Shown one piece after another: positions 22,940-33,224 of a DNA stretch of 64,000 nt (the stretch's first letter is position 1; each line of letters starts with the position of its first letter). Under the pieces are notes generated by a model that had not been told where the DNA came from, searched no databases, and worked only from the letters and a program-made list of their open reading frames with translations. Made by a program: the position numbers and the translations under genes. The DNA comes from Henckelia pumila (Eukaryota > Streptophyta > Magnoliopsida > Lamiales > Gesneriaceae). The stretch is from the NCBI RefSeq assembly GCF_033568475.1, contig NC_133120.1, positions 89,608,151 through 89,672,150 on the forward strand, written 5' to 3'.

Positions 22940-24763
22940 GTATTTGCTAGCCGTTTTTCCAATGGCTCGATTTTTCTGCAGAGAGTGCTTGAGACAGGTA
23001 GTGTATAGTTTGAAGATTACAAACTACGCGACCCATAAAGCAAAACAATTCCTAGAGAAGAAAAAATTGAGATATCAAAACTTTTTAAAATGAATCAATT
23101 CAATTTTGAAAACATATATCGAATTTATCACCTGAGTTATGTGTAAACTTGATGACATGACAAACACTACAATGAACGATAAATTTCCAGGTCGTAGCAA
23201 GCGATCTCTGCAATCAACATATAAGGTTGGAAAAGACAGAAAATTAGCTTCATAACAAACACTTGATAATACATTACAAAAAATCCACCAAATTCACTGT
23301 GAAGAAGTGAACGAATCAATTAAAACATTAAATTGAGAATGAAAATCTGTATGAAGCAGAATCAGAGAAGAATAGTAATTCTTTGGAATTCAGTTGTCTA
23401 CTGTCCTGATCCACTAATTAAGCAAGAAATTCCAAGCAGCAGCGGCTAACATAATTTTCAAGTAATTCTTTACCTTGTTTAATTCTCGACAGAGTTCCAT
23501 CTGCAAAACACGATTTTGCTTCGCATTATCCCCAAAATTTCCAAATTTTAGCTCTTCCAAGGGTAGAATTCGAGCACTTAAATGTAAAAATTCATTCAAC
23601 CTAAAAATCTGCAGACAGAGAATTGGAGCACTTAAATTTGAAAACCCATCGAACCTAAAAATATGTAGACAAAAAAATATCAAAGAACCGATTACCCATC
23701 CAGCCTAAAAATCTGTAGACAGAAAACCATCAAAGAACTGATTTCTCATCCAACCTAAAAAACCGTAGACATAAATAAATTGGAATTTAAATATATTGAA
23801 GAATCGAACGAATTTAGGCGAGGCGAGAAGTAATATATTAATTACCGAGATCTTTCGTTCATCTGCAACCATGGACGGCAGTGGTGACGGACGGGAAATG
23901 GATATTACAGAAATACTGATTTTGGAGGAGAAACCCTTTGAATTGAACTGGTAAACGTACGTAGAAATTGAGGGTGCATGAGGGTAAAAATGGATTAAAA
24001 AAGATGGTGTCCCAAAAAGCAGTTTCTCTAGATATCTCAAAATGATTACATTTTAATATGATACAATGATGTGTTTATTAAAATAGTGCGTGTGATACTC
24101 ATACTATTCATATTAAATACACTCATCGGTATTTTTGTATATAATAATTGTATTGCGACCAATATCACCATCAATATATGGAATCCTATAAAATGATAAA
24201 TGATTTAAATGGAATATCTGCCGTTATTTTAAAAAAAGATCAAAAGAATAAAATATTCACACTGAAGCATGCTTTCTTCCCCCAATTTTCACATATTTTT
24301 AAAAACAAAATATACAAATTTGAATGTATCTCATTATAAACATTGGATATAATTATTTGAATCAATTTGTCAGAACCTATCTTCTTAAATTAAAATTAAT
24401 AATAATAAAGAATGAAAATTTTGAAAAAATTAATTTAAAACATTAAATATTTGTGTAATGGCTGAAAACAAAAATGAATTTATCGAAGAGAATAAATACT
24501 GGAAAAGTATGAATGAGCCTATTAAAATCATTTCACTAATTTAAAAGAATTTGAAAAAATATATATATAACAGTCATCAACATCGTTTGAAAAAAACTCA
24601 TCAACCTCGTTTGTAGCACATATTAAATCCAACAAACACGCCGAATAAATTCTTGGCACAATGAAAACAGAATGAATAAGAACTTTTGGTACCACATATT
24701 GATTTTAATATGTTCATTCAGCTGTGACCTAACTACATCGCCCCTAGGATAACTATAAAAGCT
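22940..24763. other. AT-rich intergenic DNA with a degenerate ~50-bp repeat
   Basis: No gene was recognised. Between about 23560 and 23780 the words CCTAAAAATCTGCAGACAG and relatives recur four or five times at roughly 50-55-base spacing, with GAGCACTTAAAT and CATCAAAGAAC in between. Small frames here reflect those repeats. From 24060 to 24760 the sequence is simple AT-rich DNA. Confidence 0.6.
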
Positions 24764-25048
24764 AAACATGTTTTTTTCCAGAGTTTTGTATAGAATATCT
24801 CTGGCAACATTGTCAAGATTGGCTTTCCTTTTATCTTCAGAAGTCCATTCAGATCGAGGCTTTTCTATCATCTGAGGAGCACCTTCAGTAATAGCAACAG
24901 CAGTGTTGACTTTCATAATCTTCATTGGTCCATCTGTTACAACGAACTACATATCATCATCCAGTGCTGATAGATATGCCTGCATACGAATTTTCCAGTC
25001 ATCATAATCTTCTTTTGAAAACATAGGGATTTTGCTAAACGATGTCAT
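24764..25048 (-). pseudogene. SIRE-like copia gag N-terminal stub
   Basis: On the minus strand the frame starts with MTSFSKIPMFSKEDYDDWK, nearly the same as the start of the full gag at 59064 (MTSFNKIPMFSKEDYDDWK). It continues with KIMKVN, QMIEKP and ANLDNVARDILYKTLEKNMF. A TAG stop interrupts it at 24947-24949. Homology ends at about 24764, where unrelated AT-rich sequence begins, so the rest of this element is gone. Confidence 0.88.
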
Positions 25049-25098
25049 AGCTAAAGATGTCATAGTTTAAGAGACGATTCAGGTGATAAGCAAGAACC

Positions 25099-25110
25099 GC
25101 TCTGATACCA
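25099..25110 (-). other. Primer-binding site of the SIRE-like fragment
   Basis: TGGTATCAGAGC on the minus strand, two bases from the LTR end, complementary to initiator-Met tRNA. Confidence 0.9.
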
Positions 25111-25112
25111 CT

Positions 25113-26169
25113 TGTTAGGATCGAAATATCTGTAGAGGGGGGGTGAATACACAATATAAAATTTTGCGAGTACTTCGATCTGATTTGTAAGAGTCAGACA
25201 GAAGTTTCGTTTGCTTAAAACTTTTGATCTGTTCGAAAGATCTGAGCAAGTCAGGCGGAAATAATCTTCCTTACAGATTGAATGCCTAAAAGTACTAATG
25301 CAAATGAAATGAAATAATTGCAGTAAAGAGATAGAGTTGTTTTTGGATGTTCGGAGATGAATTTTCCTACGTCACCCCTTCTTCTGTTTCCAGAAGGATT
25401 TCACTAGAAGACTTTGACTTATACAATTCCTTTGTACAAATCCAATCCAATCAATCCTTTGATAGGAACTCCTAGAAATACTCTAACTCGAAGTAGAACA
25501 ATTTTTCTACTTAGAGTTTACAAGATGAAGCAACAGAGTATGCTTCGATGGTTTGAACTGGGAAGCTGTAGCTTTGATCTGGATCGATTTGAAGTGTATG
25601 TTTGAGCTTGATCGATCTGTGTTGTGTTCTAATCAGAATATCGAGACTTTGATCTGATGAAATAAGTATCTGAGTTGGTATATTGAGTGAAGGCTTTTTC
25701 GACTTTGAATTTGATTGCTTTGTAATTTTCACTCTTGGTCTCCTTGTCTTGAATCTTCGAAATGCTCGAGTATTTATAGTTTCCAAAAGTAGACAGTGAG
25801 CCGCCAACAATTTTTGATATTGGGCTGCCAGCATATCTCATAAATAGCTCACAAATCTTGACTTAAAGCGAAGGCCGATCAACGTTCAAATTCTCATTAA
25901 ATGATTTTGTCGTTTTCTTCAATTACAGCAACGGATAGATTCCTGATGAAGCTTCGATCTGGTTGTTGACCATTTGGTCTTGTGTCAATCGATCCGGTGT
26001 AATAAGATCTGTGAAGCTTGATCTGTATCTTGGTTTAATCACGATACTTTGATCTGGAAACTTTCGTAGAAATCTTTAGTCTTTAATATTTGATGAGTCC
26101 GATTAATTTATTTACTTGGTTTTGTTTTGACTTTGTAATCACCAAAATTCTAGAGTTTGATCTCCAACA
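25113..26169 (-). repeat. 5' LTR of SIRE-like copia fragment (about 1057 bp)
   Basis: On the plus strand it runs from TGTTAGGATCGAAAT to GATCTCCAACA. The organisation parallels the LTR at 59118-60394: TGTTGGGATCGG start, GGGGGGTGAATAC near the edge, and a TCACCAAAAT word near the far end. GATCTG recurs many times inside. Only this LTR and the gag stub remain at this site. Confidence 0.85.
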
Positions 26170-26269
26170 ATATATATATATAAACATGCATGAAGCGTAA
26201 TCTCGATCCAACTGTCCATTTTATTAAAAACAAAAGAAAGTGCGCTCCTCCCCTTCCTCTTATCTCGTG

Positions 26270-27303
26270 ATGAAAAGCGGCGATGTGATGGATCATGACA
26301 TTTTGATTGAAGACGACACGAAAGAACTGAGGGCTTTGAAAATACGAGTTCATGGAGCGATGATGTCATTGATGCGTGCAGAAGAAGCTGCAAAAAAGTT
26401 GATCAAAATCCAGCCCTGCTACAGTGTGAGATGAGATTTTATTACTCCTTTTCTTGATTTCTTGATGTGACTGCTGGGTAGGGTTAGGACGAATTTGATT
26501 TGATTTTATATATTCTACACGCACATCTTTTCTTTTTAATGCACATTTTTCTTGGTTTGCTTGATTGACGTGTTCATCTATATATATGGAGCGAAGTTTT
26601 TTGTATGAGTTGCCGAAACCATAGTTTGTACATACCATGCTGGACCAGTCTTGAAGCAATTTCTTGAACTCTTAATATGCATATTCCTTTTACATAAAAC
26701 CAGCTAGCTTTAATTCCTCGTATATAATGGTTATTATCTGGTATTCTTTTGTGCATGCAAGATAAAAAGTGAGGCAATATATCCAAAGGGGGGTGATTCT
26801 AGATATGACCCGCAGATCAAATCACAGGATCTGCAGATCAATCTACACCATTGCCCCAAAGGCAGCATAGAATTTCCCAAAGCAGAGCCCATCTGCCCAA
26901 ATCAATGGTGTAGATTTGACCCGCAGATCAAATCAATTGATCTGCAGATCAATCTACACCATTGATCTGCCCTTGGGGTTCCCAAGGGCAGCATAGAATT
27001 TCCCAAAGCAGTCTGAAGTTGTGGTACGATCCAAAAATCATCTAGATTATACACATATCAATGCTGGCCTAATTAATCATTGTGTTGATTTCAGGAGACT
27101 GTTGCCACCTTGGTGGTCGTCCAGGGTTGCAGACAAGCAACGTATCACAGATTTTACACCCTACTGGCGTATGAAATCTGTGGAATGGACTCTACCTATT
27201 ATCCTGTATTTGAGGATTCCATTGTGAAAGTTCAAACTGGGGCGTCCAGTTGGAAGGAAGCACATGTCATTAACCTGGGACGAATGTGCGGTGAACTCCT
27301 AGG
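26270..27303 (+). CDS. Small host gene with MA3-like domain (2 exons seen, partial)
   Basis: Exon 1 (26270-26425) starts with ATG and encodes an acidic stretch, then TKELRALKIRVHGAMMSL and EEAAKKLIKIQP. Exon 2 (27095-27303) begins ETVATLVVVQGCRQ and continues with TYHRFYTLLAYEIC and YYPVFEDSIVKVQ. Both borders have GT/AG and the phases agree. The order 'short helix, LIKI, then ECC/GCxQxxTYxxFYxLLAxxxC' resembles MA3 (MIF4G-associated) domains such as that of the splicing factor CWC22, which I infer from memory only. The gene would then be RNA-processing related. Whether exons follow downstream, where a hAT element sits, is unclear; it may be a truncated paralogue. Confidence 0.5.
26807..27010. 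repeat. Tandem MITE-like repeat with GATCTGCAGATC core, in intron
   Basis: Two copies at a period of 111 bases start GACCCGCAGATCAAATCA at 26807 and 26918. Each contains GGATCTGCAGATC or TTGATCTGCAGATC and ends GGCAGCATAGAATTTCCC. Inverted sub-blocks (ATCAATGGTGTAGAT and ATCTACACCATTGAT) make it foldback-prone. A single related copy lies at 33637-33755 inside the deaminase gene. Confidence 0.8.
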
Positions 27304-27502
27304 GTTAAAAGTTTTACGATGGAGAACTCTGTGTCGGCTCAGTCTAGTTGAAAACATGATCTTTATGAAGACACTTAAAGCCTTGAGAATTTTGACTTTT
27401 ATTTCTCTCTCTCTCTCTCTCTTTTTTCTGTCATTTGATTTTTTTTTATTTTGAATTATTATCTTTATTAGGAGCTCGTGGCCAATTTCGGCGAACGCGA
27501 AG

Positions 27503-28022
27503 TAGGGATGGCAACGAGGCGGGGCGGGGACGGGTTTGCCATCCCCATCCCCGTCCCCGAATTAAAAACCCATCCCCGTCCCCATCCCCGGTTCTACATA
27601 TTCGGGGAATCCCCGTCCCCGAACCCGTGGGGACTAAACCCCCATCCCCGAACCCAAACCCGAACCCATTGTAGATATGAAAATGAGATTGTGATGGGGT
27701 GGATCCCCGAACCCGTGGGGAAATCCCCAAACCCGTCCCCGTAGACATCAAACTTAAAATATTTAATTTTCCAACAATTATCTTTTACATTCCAAAAATC
27801 ATTAATATTACATTTGTGTACTGCCTTATAAAATGCTCAAACTTTAACTCTAAAATTTTGACAAATATTCATAAATTTTAGATTTATATAAAAAATTTGA
27901 GACATTCCAAGTCTCAAATATCAAATAATTCAACTTAGTGATTCAAATATCTTTAACATATATACGCTGAAAATTCTAAATAAATTCAAGAAAAATTTAT
28001 TATATGATGATGAGTGTGTGTC

Positions 28023-28094
<72 letters not shown>

Positions 28095-28267
28095 TTTATT
28101 TTCGAGGATATCGGGGCGGGTTCGAGGGTGGGGATAGCATCCCCATACCCGCCCCACTCCACTTCGGGGATTTTAAAAAAATCCCCGAACCCGAACCCGA
28201 ACCCGAAACTCTCCCCCAAACCCGTCCCCGTTTTGAATTTTTCCCGCGGGAAAAATTGTCATCCCTA
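27503..28267. mobile_element. Non-autonomous hAT (Ac-like) element, 765 bp
   Basis: The ends are inverted repeats TAGGGATGGCAA and TTGTCATCCCTA. They are flanked by perfect 8-bp copies of ACGCGAAG at 27495-27502 and 28268-28275. An 8-bp duplication and a TAGGGATG start are the signature of hAT elements related to maize Ac. The body has no transposase; it is made of CCCCGTCCCC and CCCGAACCC words arranged head-to-head plus AT-rich filler. The glycine- or proline-rich open frames here come from that composition. Confidence 0.9.
28023..28100. repeat. (TTA)n then (TTTA)n microsatellite inside the hAT element
   Basis: About eighteen TTA units are followed by five TTTA units. Poly-leucine and poly-tyrosine open frames across it are artefacts. 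Confidence 0.97.
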
Positions 28268-28399
28268 ACGCGAAGTGTCTCATCAGCTTTGCGCAATATT
28301 TGGGGAATGATGAGTAACAATTTTCACACTAGCATATTTTCAACTTACGATTCAATGTTTGTGAATGATGAGTTTTACCCCCACCTTCTCTGAAACTTA

Positions 28400-29406
28400 G
28401 TTATGAAGTGGATGTTTAGTTTGCATTAATGTTTCAATACTTGTTCGAATAAATAAAGAGGTAAACGTGATATAGAGAGAAAATTTCTAGGGGAGTTACA
28501 TGTGGGAGAAGTTAAAAAGATATTTGTGAAATTTTTTGAAAAAACTTCACCAATATATCATTTAATAATAATAGTAATAGACAGATATATGATGATCTTG
28601 GACGGTGGTGGAGTTCCTAAACTATAAAATATAAACATACTCAATTCCTTTCACATTTAGCACAATTTGTTTCATCAATATATGTAGGTAAATTAATATT
28701 CGATAAATTAAGATGATATTTATTCTCGTTCCGTCAGTTCTTTAAATTAATAACTTTGATAAATTAAAAAGATAATATTTTTTTCAAAGACGGTTATCTA
28801 TATCTATATTATGTAATAATACATCCTTTAGAATGTCTATTTTCTTTATTTTAATGGATGGAAAAAAAATATTATTTTATTTAATTCGATGCATAAGAAC
28901 ATATTTTACTGAATTTTTTTAAAAAAAAATAATAGCCAAATGATTTGTTAATCGTAATTAATAACTTAAATATTCTAAAAAATTTGCAATAACTTAAATA
29001 TTTTTGAAATTTTTTTTTAATTATGTTAAAAATCAAATCAGCGCAAAAAATTTCCCATCCCCAGCCAAATACGATTGGGTATATCCTTCAAGCAAGAGAT
29101 CAACCAATACGCATACTGATAACCCAATATTAGGGTGGTCGTAGATCAGCTAATTGGGGCCTCCATTGGTGGAACTCAGCCGGAACCTCAATTCTCGTCC
29201 CAGCGGACAGCGATCTTCTTACTGAGAACCCAACGTTTAACGAAGATTGTCGAGTGTGTGACTTGCTAGTATAAATATATAATCCTCTCAATATTATAAA
29301 TTAATGATCATTTGAACTTCTAAACATAATTGAGACAATTTATTAAAATGTGATTCAAATGTTGTTTTCCCAACATCAATACAACATAAGTGCGTATGAT
29401 CTTTAC
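28400..29406. other. AT-rich intergenic DNA
   Basis: I see no gene. A less AT-rich island at about 29040-29275 (GCCTCCATTGGTGGAACTC...) has no recognisable frame and could be an old insertion or decayed exon. Confidence 0.5.
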
Positions 29407-29564
29407 CTTTGCATTACTTGAACAGATTTATTTTTGCATTTTACACAACTGATTCCATTCATTGTTTTAGTGATTGCTTTGAGACAATTGGTGCATGCTT
29501 CATACCATGGTTTTAATTTATTTTCAATGTCAGATATAGTTGCCTTAAAGGAGTAATACATGCC
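29407..29564 (-). pseudogene. Isolated exon of an RPA1-like single-strand DNA-binding protein
   Basis: On the minus strand a 158-base block is bounded by TTTTGCAG and GTAAAG and is open throughout. It encodes YYSFKATISDIENKLKPW, then YEACTNC and SCVKCKNKS. The order 'ATI..I, WY.AC..C, then C..C' is that of the C-terminal zinc-ribbon OB fold of replication protein A large subunits, which plants have in many dispersed copies and which Helitrons can carry. No other exon of it was recognised nearby, so I treat it as a fragment. Confidence 0.5.
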
Positions 29565-29864
29565 CTGCAAAAAAAAAAATTAAAACTTTGAATATTTATG
29601 TTGATGACATACATTCATTTACACGATCATATTTAATTATTTATATCCATATTATATTTGTTAGTAACAAAATATCTTATGGAAATCTATACCCCTTCAA
29701 CCAAAGATCTCAAATTGCAGGTCCAAACTCCAATAAATAAACAAGTATATAGTTAAGCACATACAGATATTTCTGATGTTTTGGAACAAAAACGACTATA
29801 TTTCATTACAAATTTTCATATTCCATGAATCATCAAGCAGATGTAGTATAGGTGATTGGCTAAC

Positions 29865-30083
29865 CTTCATGTAAGGACAAGATGCACAACCTCCATGAAG
29901 AGAACAACCCTCTCCACTTGCTACACTAGGTATTACATTATAGACTCCGATGAGACTGGAAAGACTATCTTTACGGTAACTTTTGCTCCCTTATCGGACT
30001 TCATAGAGCCTAATAATTTGCAAACTGTGGCAACTATTGAAGTCACCATTCCATACTCGGTACCTAAAACAAACTTCAGATGA
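29865..30083 (-). pseudogene. Quinolinate synthase fragment (NadA/OLD5-like)
   Basis: The minus strand encodes LKFVLGTEYGMVTSIVATV, then AKVTVKIVFPVSSESIM. After a frame break it reads VASGEGCSLHGGCASCPYMK, followed by a GT donor. These words match plastid quinolinate synthase, the iron-sulfur enzyme of NAD synthesis; the CASC segment carries one of its cluster ligands. A stop and a frameshift/deletion lie between SESIM and VASGEG. No upstream or downstream exons were found within reach, so this is a dead gene fragment. Confidence 0.75.
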
Positions 30084-30119
30084 TCGTCGACATTTCTATT
30101 ACTTCGGTTTAAATCTCCA

Positions 30120-32920
30120 ACAATTTTCCACTTTTTGGTGATGTCAAAACCAAGTTGATCTGTGTAGTATATACCATAGATTGCAGATCAAAAATAGAAT
30201 AGTGTAGATCAAAATGTATTTTATAGATCAATAAAGTGTCGAGGAATGCAGATCAAAAAGTGTAGATAAAATAGAATGATAATCTATTCTGCTATTTCTT
30301 CCCTTTGCCTTTTCCTTTTGACGTAGAGTCCTTTTCCTCCTTTTTGGCATAACCAGCCTCAGATAGTAGGTCGAGAATGACTGTGAGTTGGGTACCAAAG
30401 TATCTTGTAGCTTTTGATGGTTCGTCTCAGATTGAGCTTGTATGCTATCAAGTCTACGAAGTATGTCACAATACTCCTTCGTTGTTTGTTGTGTAGTCTC
30501 ACCGTAGAATCTGAAATGTCACTGACCATCTTTAGCATGCTTGCTTTGAAGTCTTTCAATTCTGTAGAGGTGTGAAGTGTTTCTGTCTGTAATTCAGAAA
30601 CCAAATTGAATAGTTGAGTAAGAGTTTCAGATAAAAAATGAGTAGTCTGATCATCTTTTTGTTGAAGAGAAGAATGAGTAGCATCTTCAGAGACAACAGT
30701 GTCACAAATCTGACGTGGAGGAGTGCAATAGTAGTCTCTGAGTCAAAGTCTTCCAAAATTTTAGATGAGGCAACTTGATCTGAGATAGATATCTCAGAGA
30801 TATTCGCAGATGGAAGTAGTAACTTCATGTCGAACACCATGGGAACAGGTCGGAACAGAGTATAAATCGGATGAGCTCTTGTTCCTTTGAATATAGAAGC
30901 AAGGTCCAGTACTCTATTATCGTTCAAAATTGATCTCAACAATTTTACAGATCGAAGCATGAAGTTGTTCTGCAGACGGAACAAATGGAATAATTGTTGT
31001 GCTTGGATCAAAGTTGATTTCCTCATAATATGATACCATCATTTGTTCTGGAGATTCTGTAAGATGATCTTCAAATTGAGTAGAAGATTTGTTCAATTGT
31101 GAGTGATCCATCACTTGATCTGTAGAAGACTTATCAAACTGTGGCTCAACCAGTAGTTCCTGAATTAAGAAGTTTTCCTCCAAAGGTTCTTCAATCATAG
31201 AGTCAGGCTTTTGAGTTTCCTTTGGTGGAGAAGATGATTGAGCAGTTGATTTCGGAGGTGAGTCAAGATCATCACGAATACTAAGATCAAAATCAGCAGT
31301 GTCCGATATGAATTCGGATGAGTTAGTTTGTGATGTTTTGACTGATGAAGCCTCAGCTGGGAAATCTTGTCTCATCATCTGAGCTTTAAAAGTCATTAAA
31401 AGAGCATCATTCTCTAGTTGACTTATCGCAGCAGTTTGATCAAAGACATCCAAACTTGTTGGATTGAATTTCAATCGCTTCAATCTGATATACGTTCGGA
31501 GAAGACTTTCCTTCAATCTGAGTTCAATGAAGTCTCTTCTTGTCAGAGCTAAGGCAACATCTTGAGTTCAGCCCACTCAAAAATCCTATCTTCAAGAGTA
31601 GCAATGCTTGATAACTTGGTCATTGTTTTGATGCTGGAGAAGTGGCTTTTGGTCCGGTAGAATACCAATATGTCAAAAATCTTCATTTTTTTTTCTGCAC
31701 TTCTGGTGATGTTATATGCAACCTGATCAATAATCTTTTGTGCATTGGAAGTAGAAGATGAATCTGATTTATCACTGGTCTCTTTAAAGAATCCTGACTG
31801 AAGAGTAGTGATATTCATCTGGGTAACCGAAGGAATAATGTCTTCAACTCTTGATAGAGGTATAGCCAGAATAGGAGCCGGTTGAAGAGCAGCTGGAACT
31901 CTGGGAGGTGGTCTAATTGACCTCTTCTTCCTTTGTGGTTGAATGGCAGTGATAATGTTAGCCAGAGTTTTTCGATCTGAATCGGACTCTTCTTCAGAAG
32001 TTGAAACTTTAAGCTTTCTTTTGACCGACTTTTTCTTGGGATCAGAAGGCTTTTCGGCTAGGGTAGGCTTCTTTGAGGGTGTGGGTTTTCCATGTTTGGG
32101 ATTGGGATTTTGGATTGTGAGAGGCTGTTGATCTGATTCAATGGTAAGATCTTGAATCTCATCTTCATCAATAGAACCATGTTTGAAGACAACCAGCTGC
32201 TTGGCTTTGTACTTTTCAATCGATCTCTCATTCAGTGTTTTGTGAATATGTAGATTGGAAGAGGGACCCAAATGAACATGTAGGTTATTCAAAATTTCAC
32301 CTATTTGAATGGCGAAACCTTGGGATTGAACTGTGGGGGCAGTGATCATATTTGAAAGCACATTGAATAACACAGCAGACCAATTAACTTGAATTCCAGA
32401 AGAGATTGCAGCCATCATTTCAAATTTTTCAGAAGTAATTGCACCAAAAGAACCTGCTTTTGCCAGAAGAAATTTGGCTACGATGTCGTGAAGCATTCTG
32501 AACTCCATCTTGAGTTGCTTCTTCTTGCAAGGAATCTTGACTGGTTTGTCTGTCAAGGAGTACATTAACTTCATCTGAGATCGTTGATCAACAGTAATAT
32601 CAGAGAAATCAATCATCCCCTGTCTTGGCAGATCAAAAGATGAAGCGAACAGATCAATAGTGATCCTGACAAACTCTCCACCCAGACAAGTAGAGATAAC
32701 TCCATCTTCAATTTTAGCAGTCTGAAAGAATTTGGGAATTGCTTGCTTGTAGATAACTTTTCTGCCTTCCAGAAATTTGCGGAGGCCCAAAGATTCAATG
32801 GTGCGAAACATTTCCACCATTCCTTGATCAAGAAGATCGTAGATAGTATGGAAATCAATAAGCAGAACATTTTGGGTAATTGGAGACATGGTTCCTGTAA
32901 TGAAAATTTCAAGGGCACGA
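30120..32920 (-). pseudogene. Fragment of SIRE-like copia: extra gene located 3' of pol
   Basis: The main frame, 32889-31549 (446 residues), starts MSPITQNVLLIDF and is homologous to the extra gene of the intact element at 53457. Shared words include FF.TA.IE.G, FAS.FDLP..G, NIVAK/DIVAKF.LLAKAGS and NWS..LF. After a frame break it continues at 31516-30917 and in pieces to about 30300, where GTQLTVILDLLSEAG and a lysine-rich end match the other copy. CTCCAACA at about 30117 followed by a purine-rich tract resembles an LTR end, but the LTR itself is missing. No pol is present. It therefore preserves only the accessory gene of a second, diverged element. Confidence 0.82.
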
Positions 32921-33224
32921 GTAAAATTGTTCGAAGGAAAAGGTTAGGGGTTCAGTGAGAAGAAAAATGGAATTCAGATAATGATAGATAATTACGCCCA
33001 AAAGAATATCTAAAACGTCATTTTTTAATATTTAAATTTAAATAAGAATTTCATTTTTTTAAAATAAAATAAAATTTGGAAGTTAAAATTGGAGTTGGGC
33101 TGAAATTTTGTTGCACATACAGAGCCCAATAACTTAAGTAGACTTTCCCTCCTCTTTCCCGCCACCTTTACATCAGCTTCTATTTTTGCAATTCACACCC
33201 TTCCTTCCTTTGTCTGATAAAATT
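32921..33224. other. Junction and promoter region upstream of the deaminase gene
   Basis: AT-rich sequence to about 33100, then a less AT-rich 5' region with pyrimidine-rich tracts before the ATG at 33225. No clear TATA box was fixed. Confidence 0.35.

Noticed and set aside
27435..28393. Gly/Pro-rich and poly-Leu/poly-Tyr proteins
   Set aside because: They are translations of CCCCGTCCCC words and the TTA microsatellite inside the hAT element.
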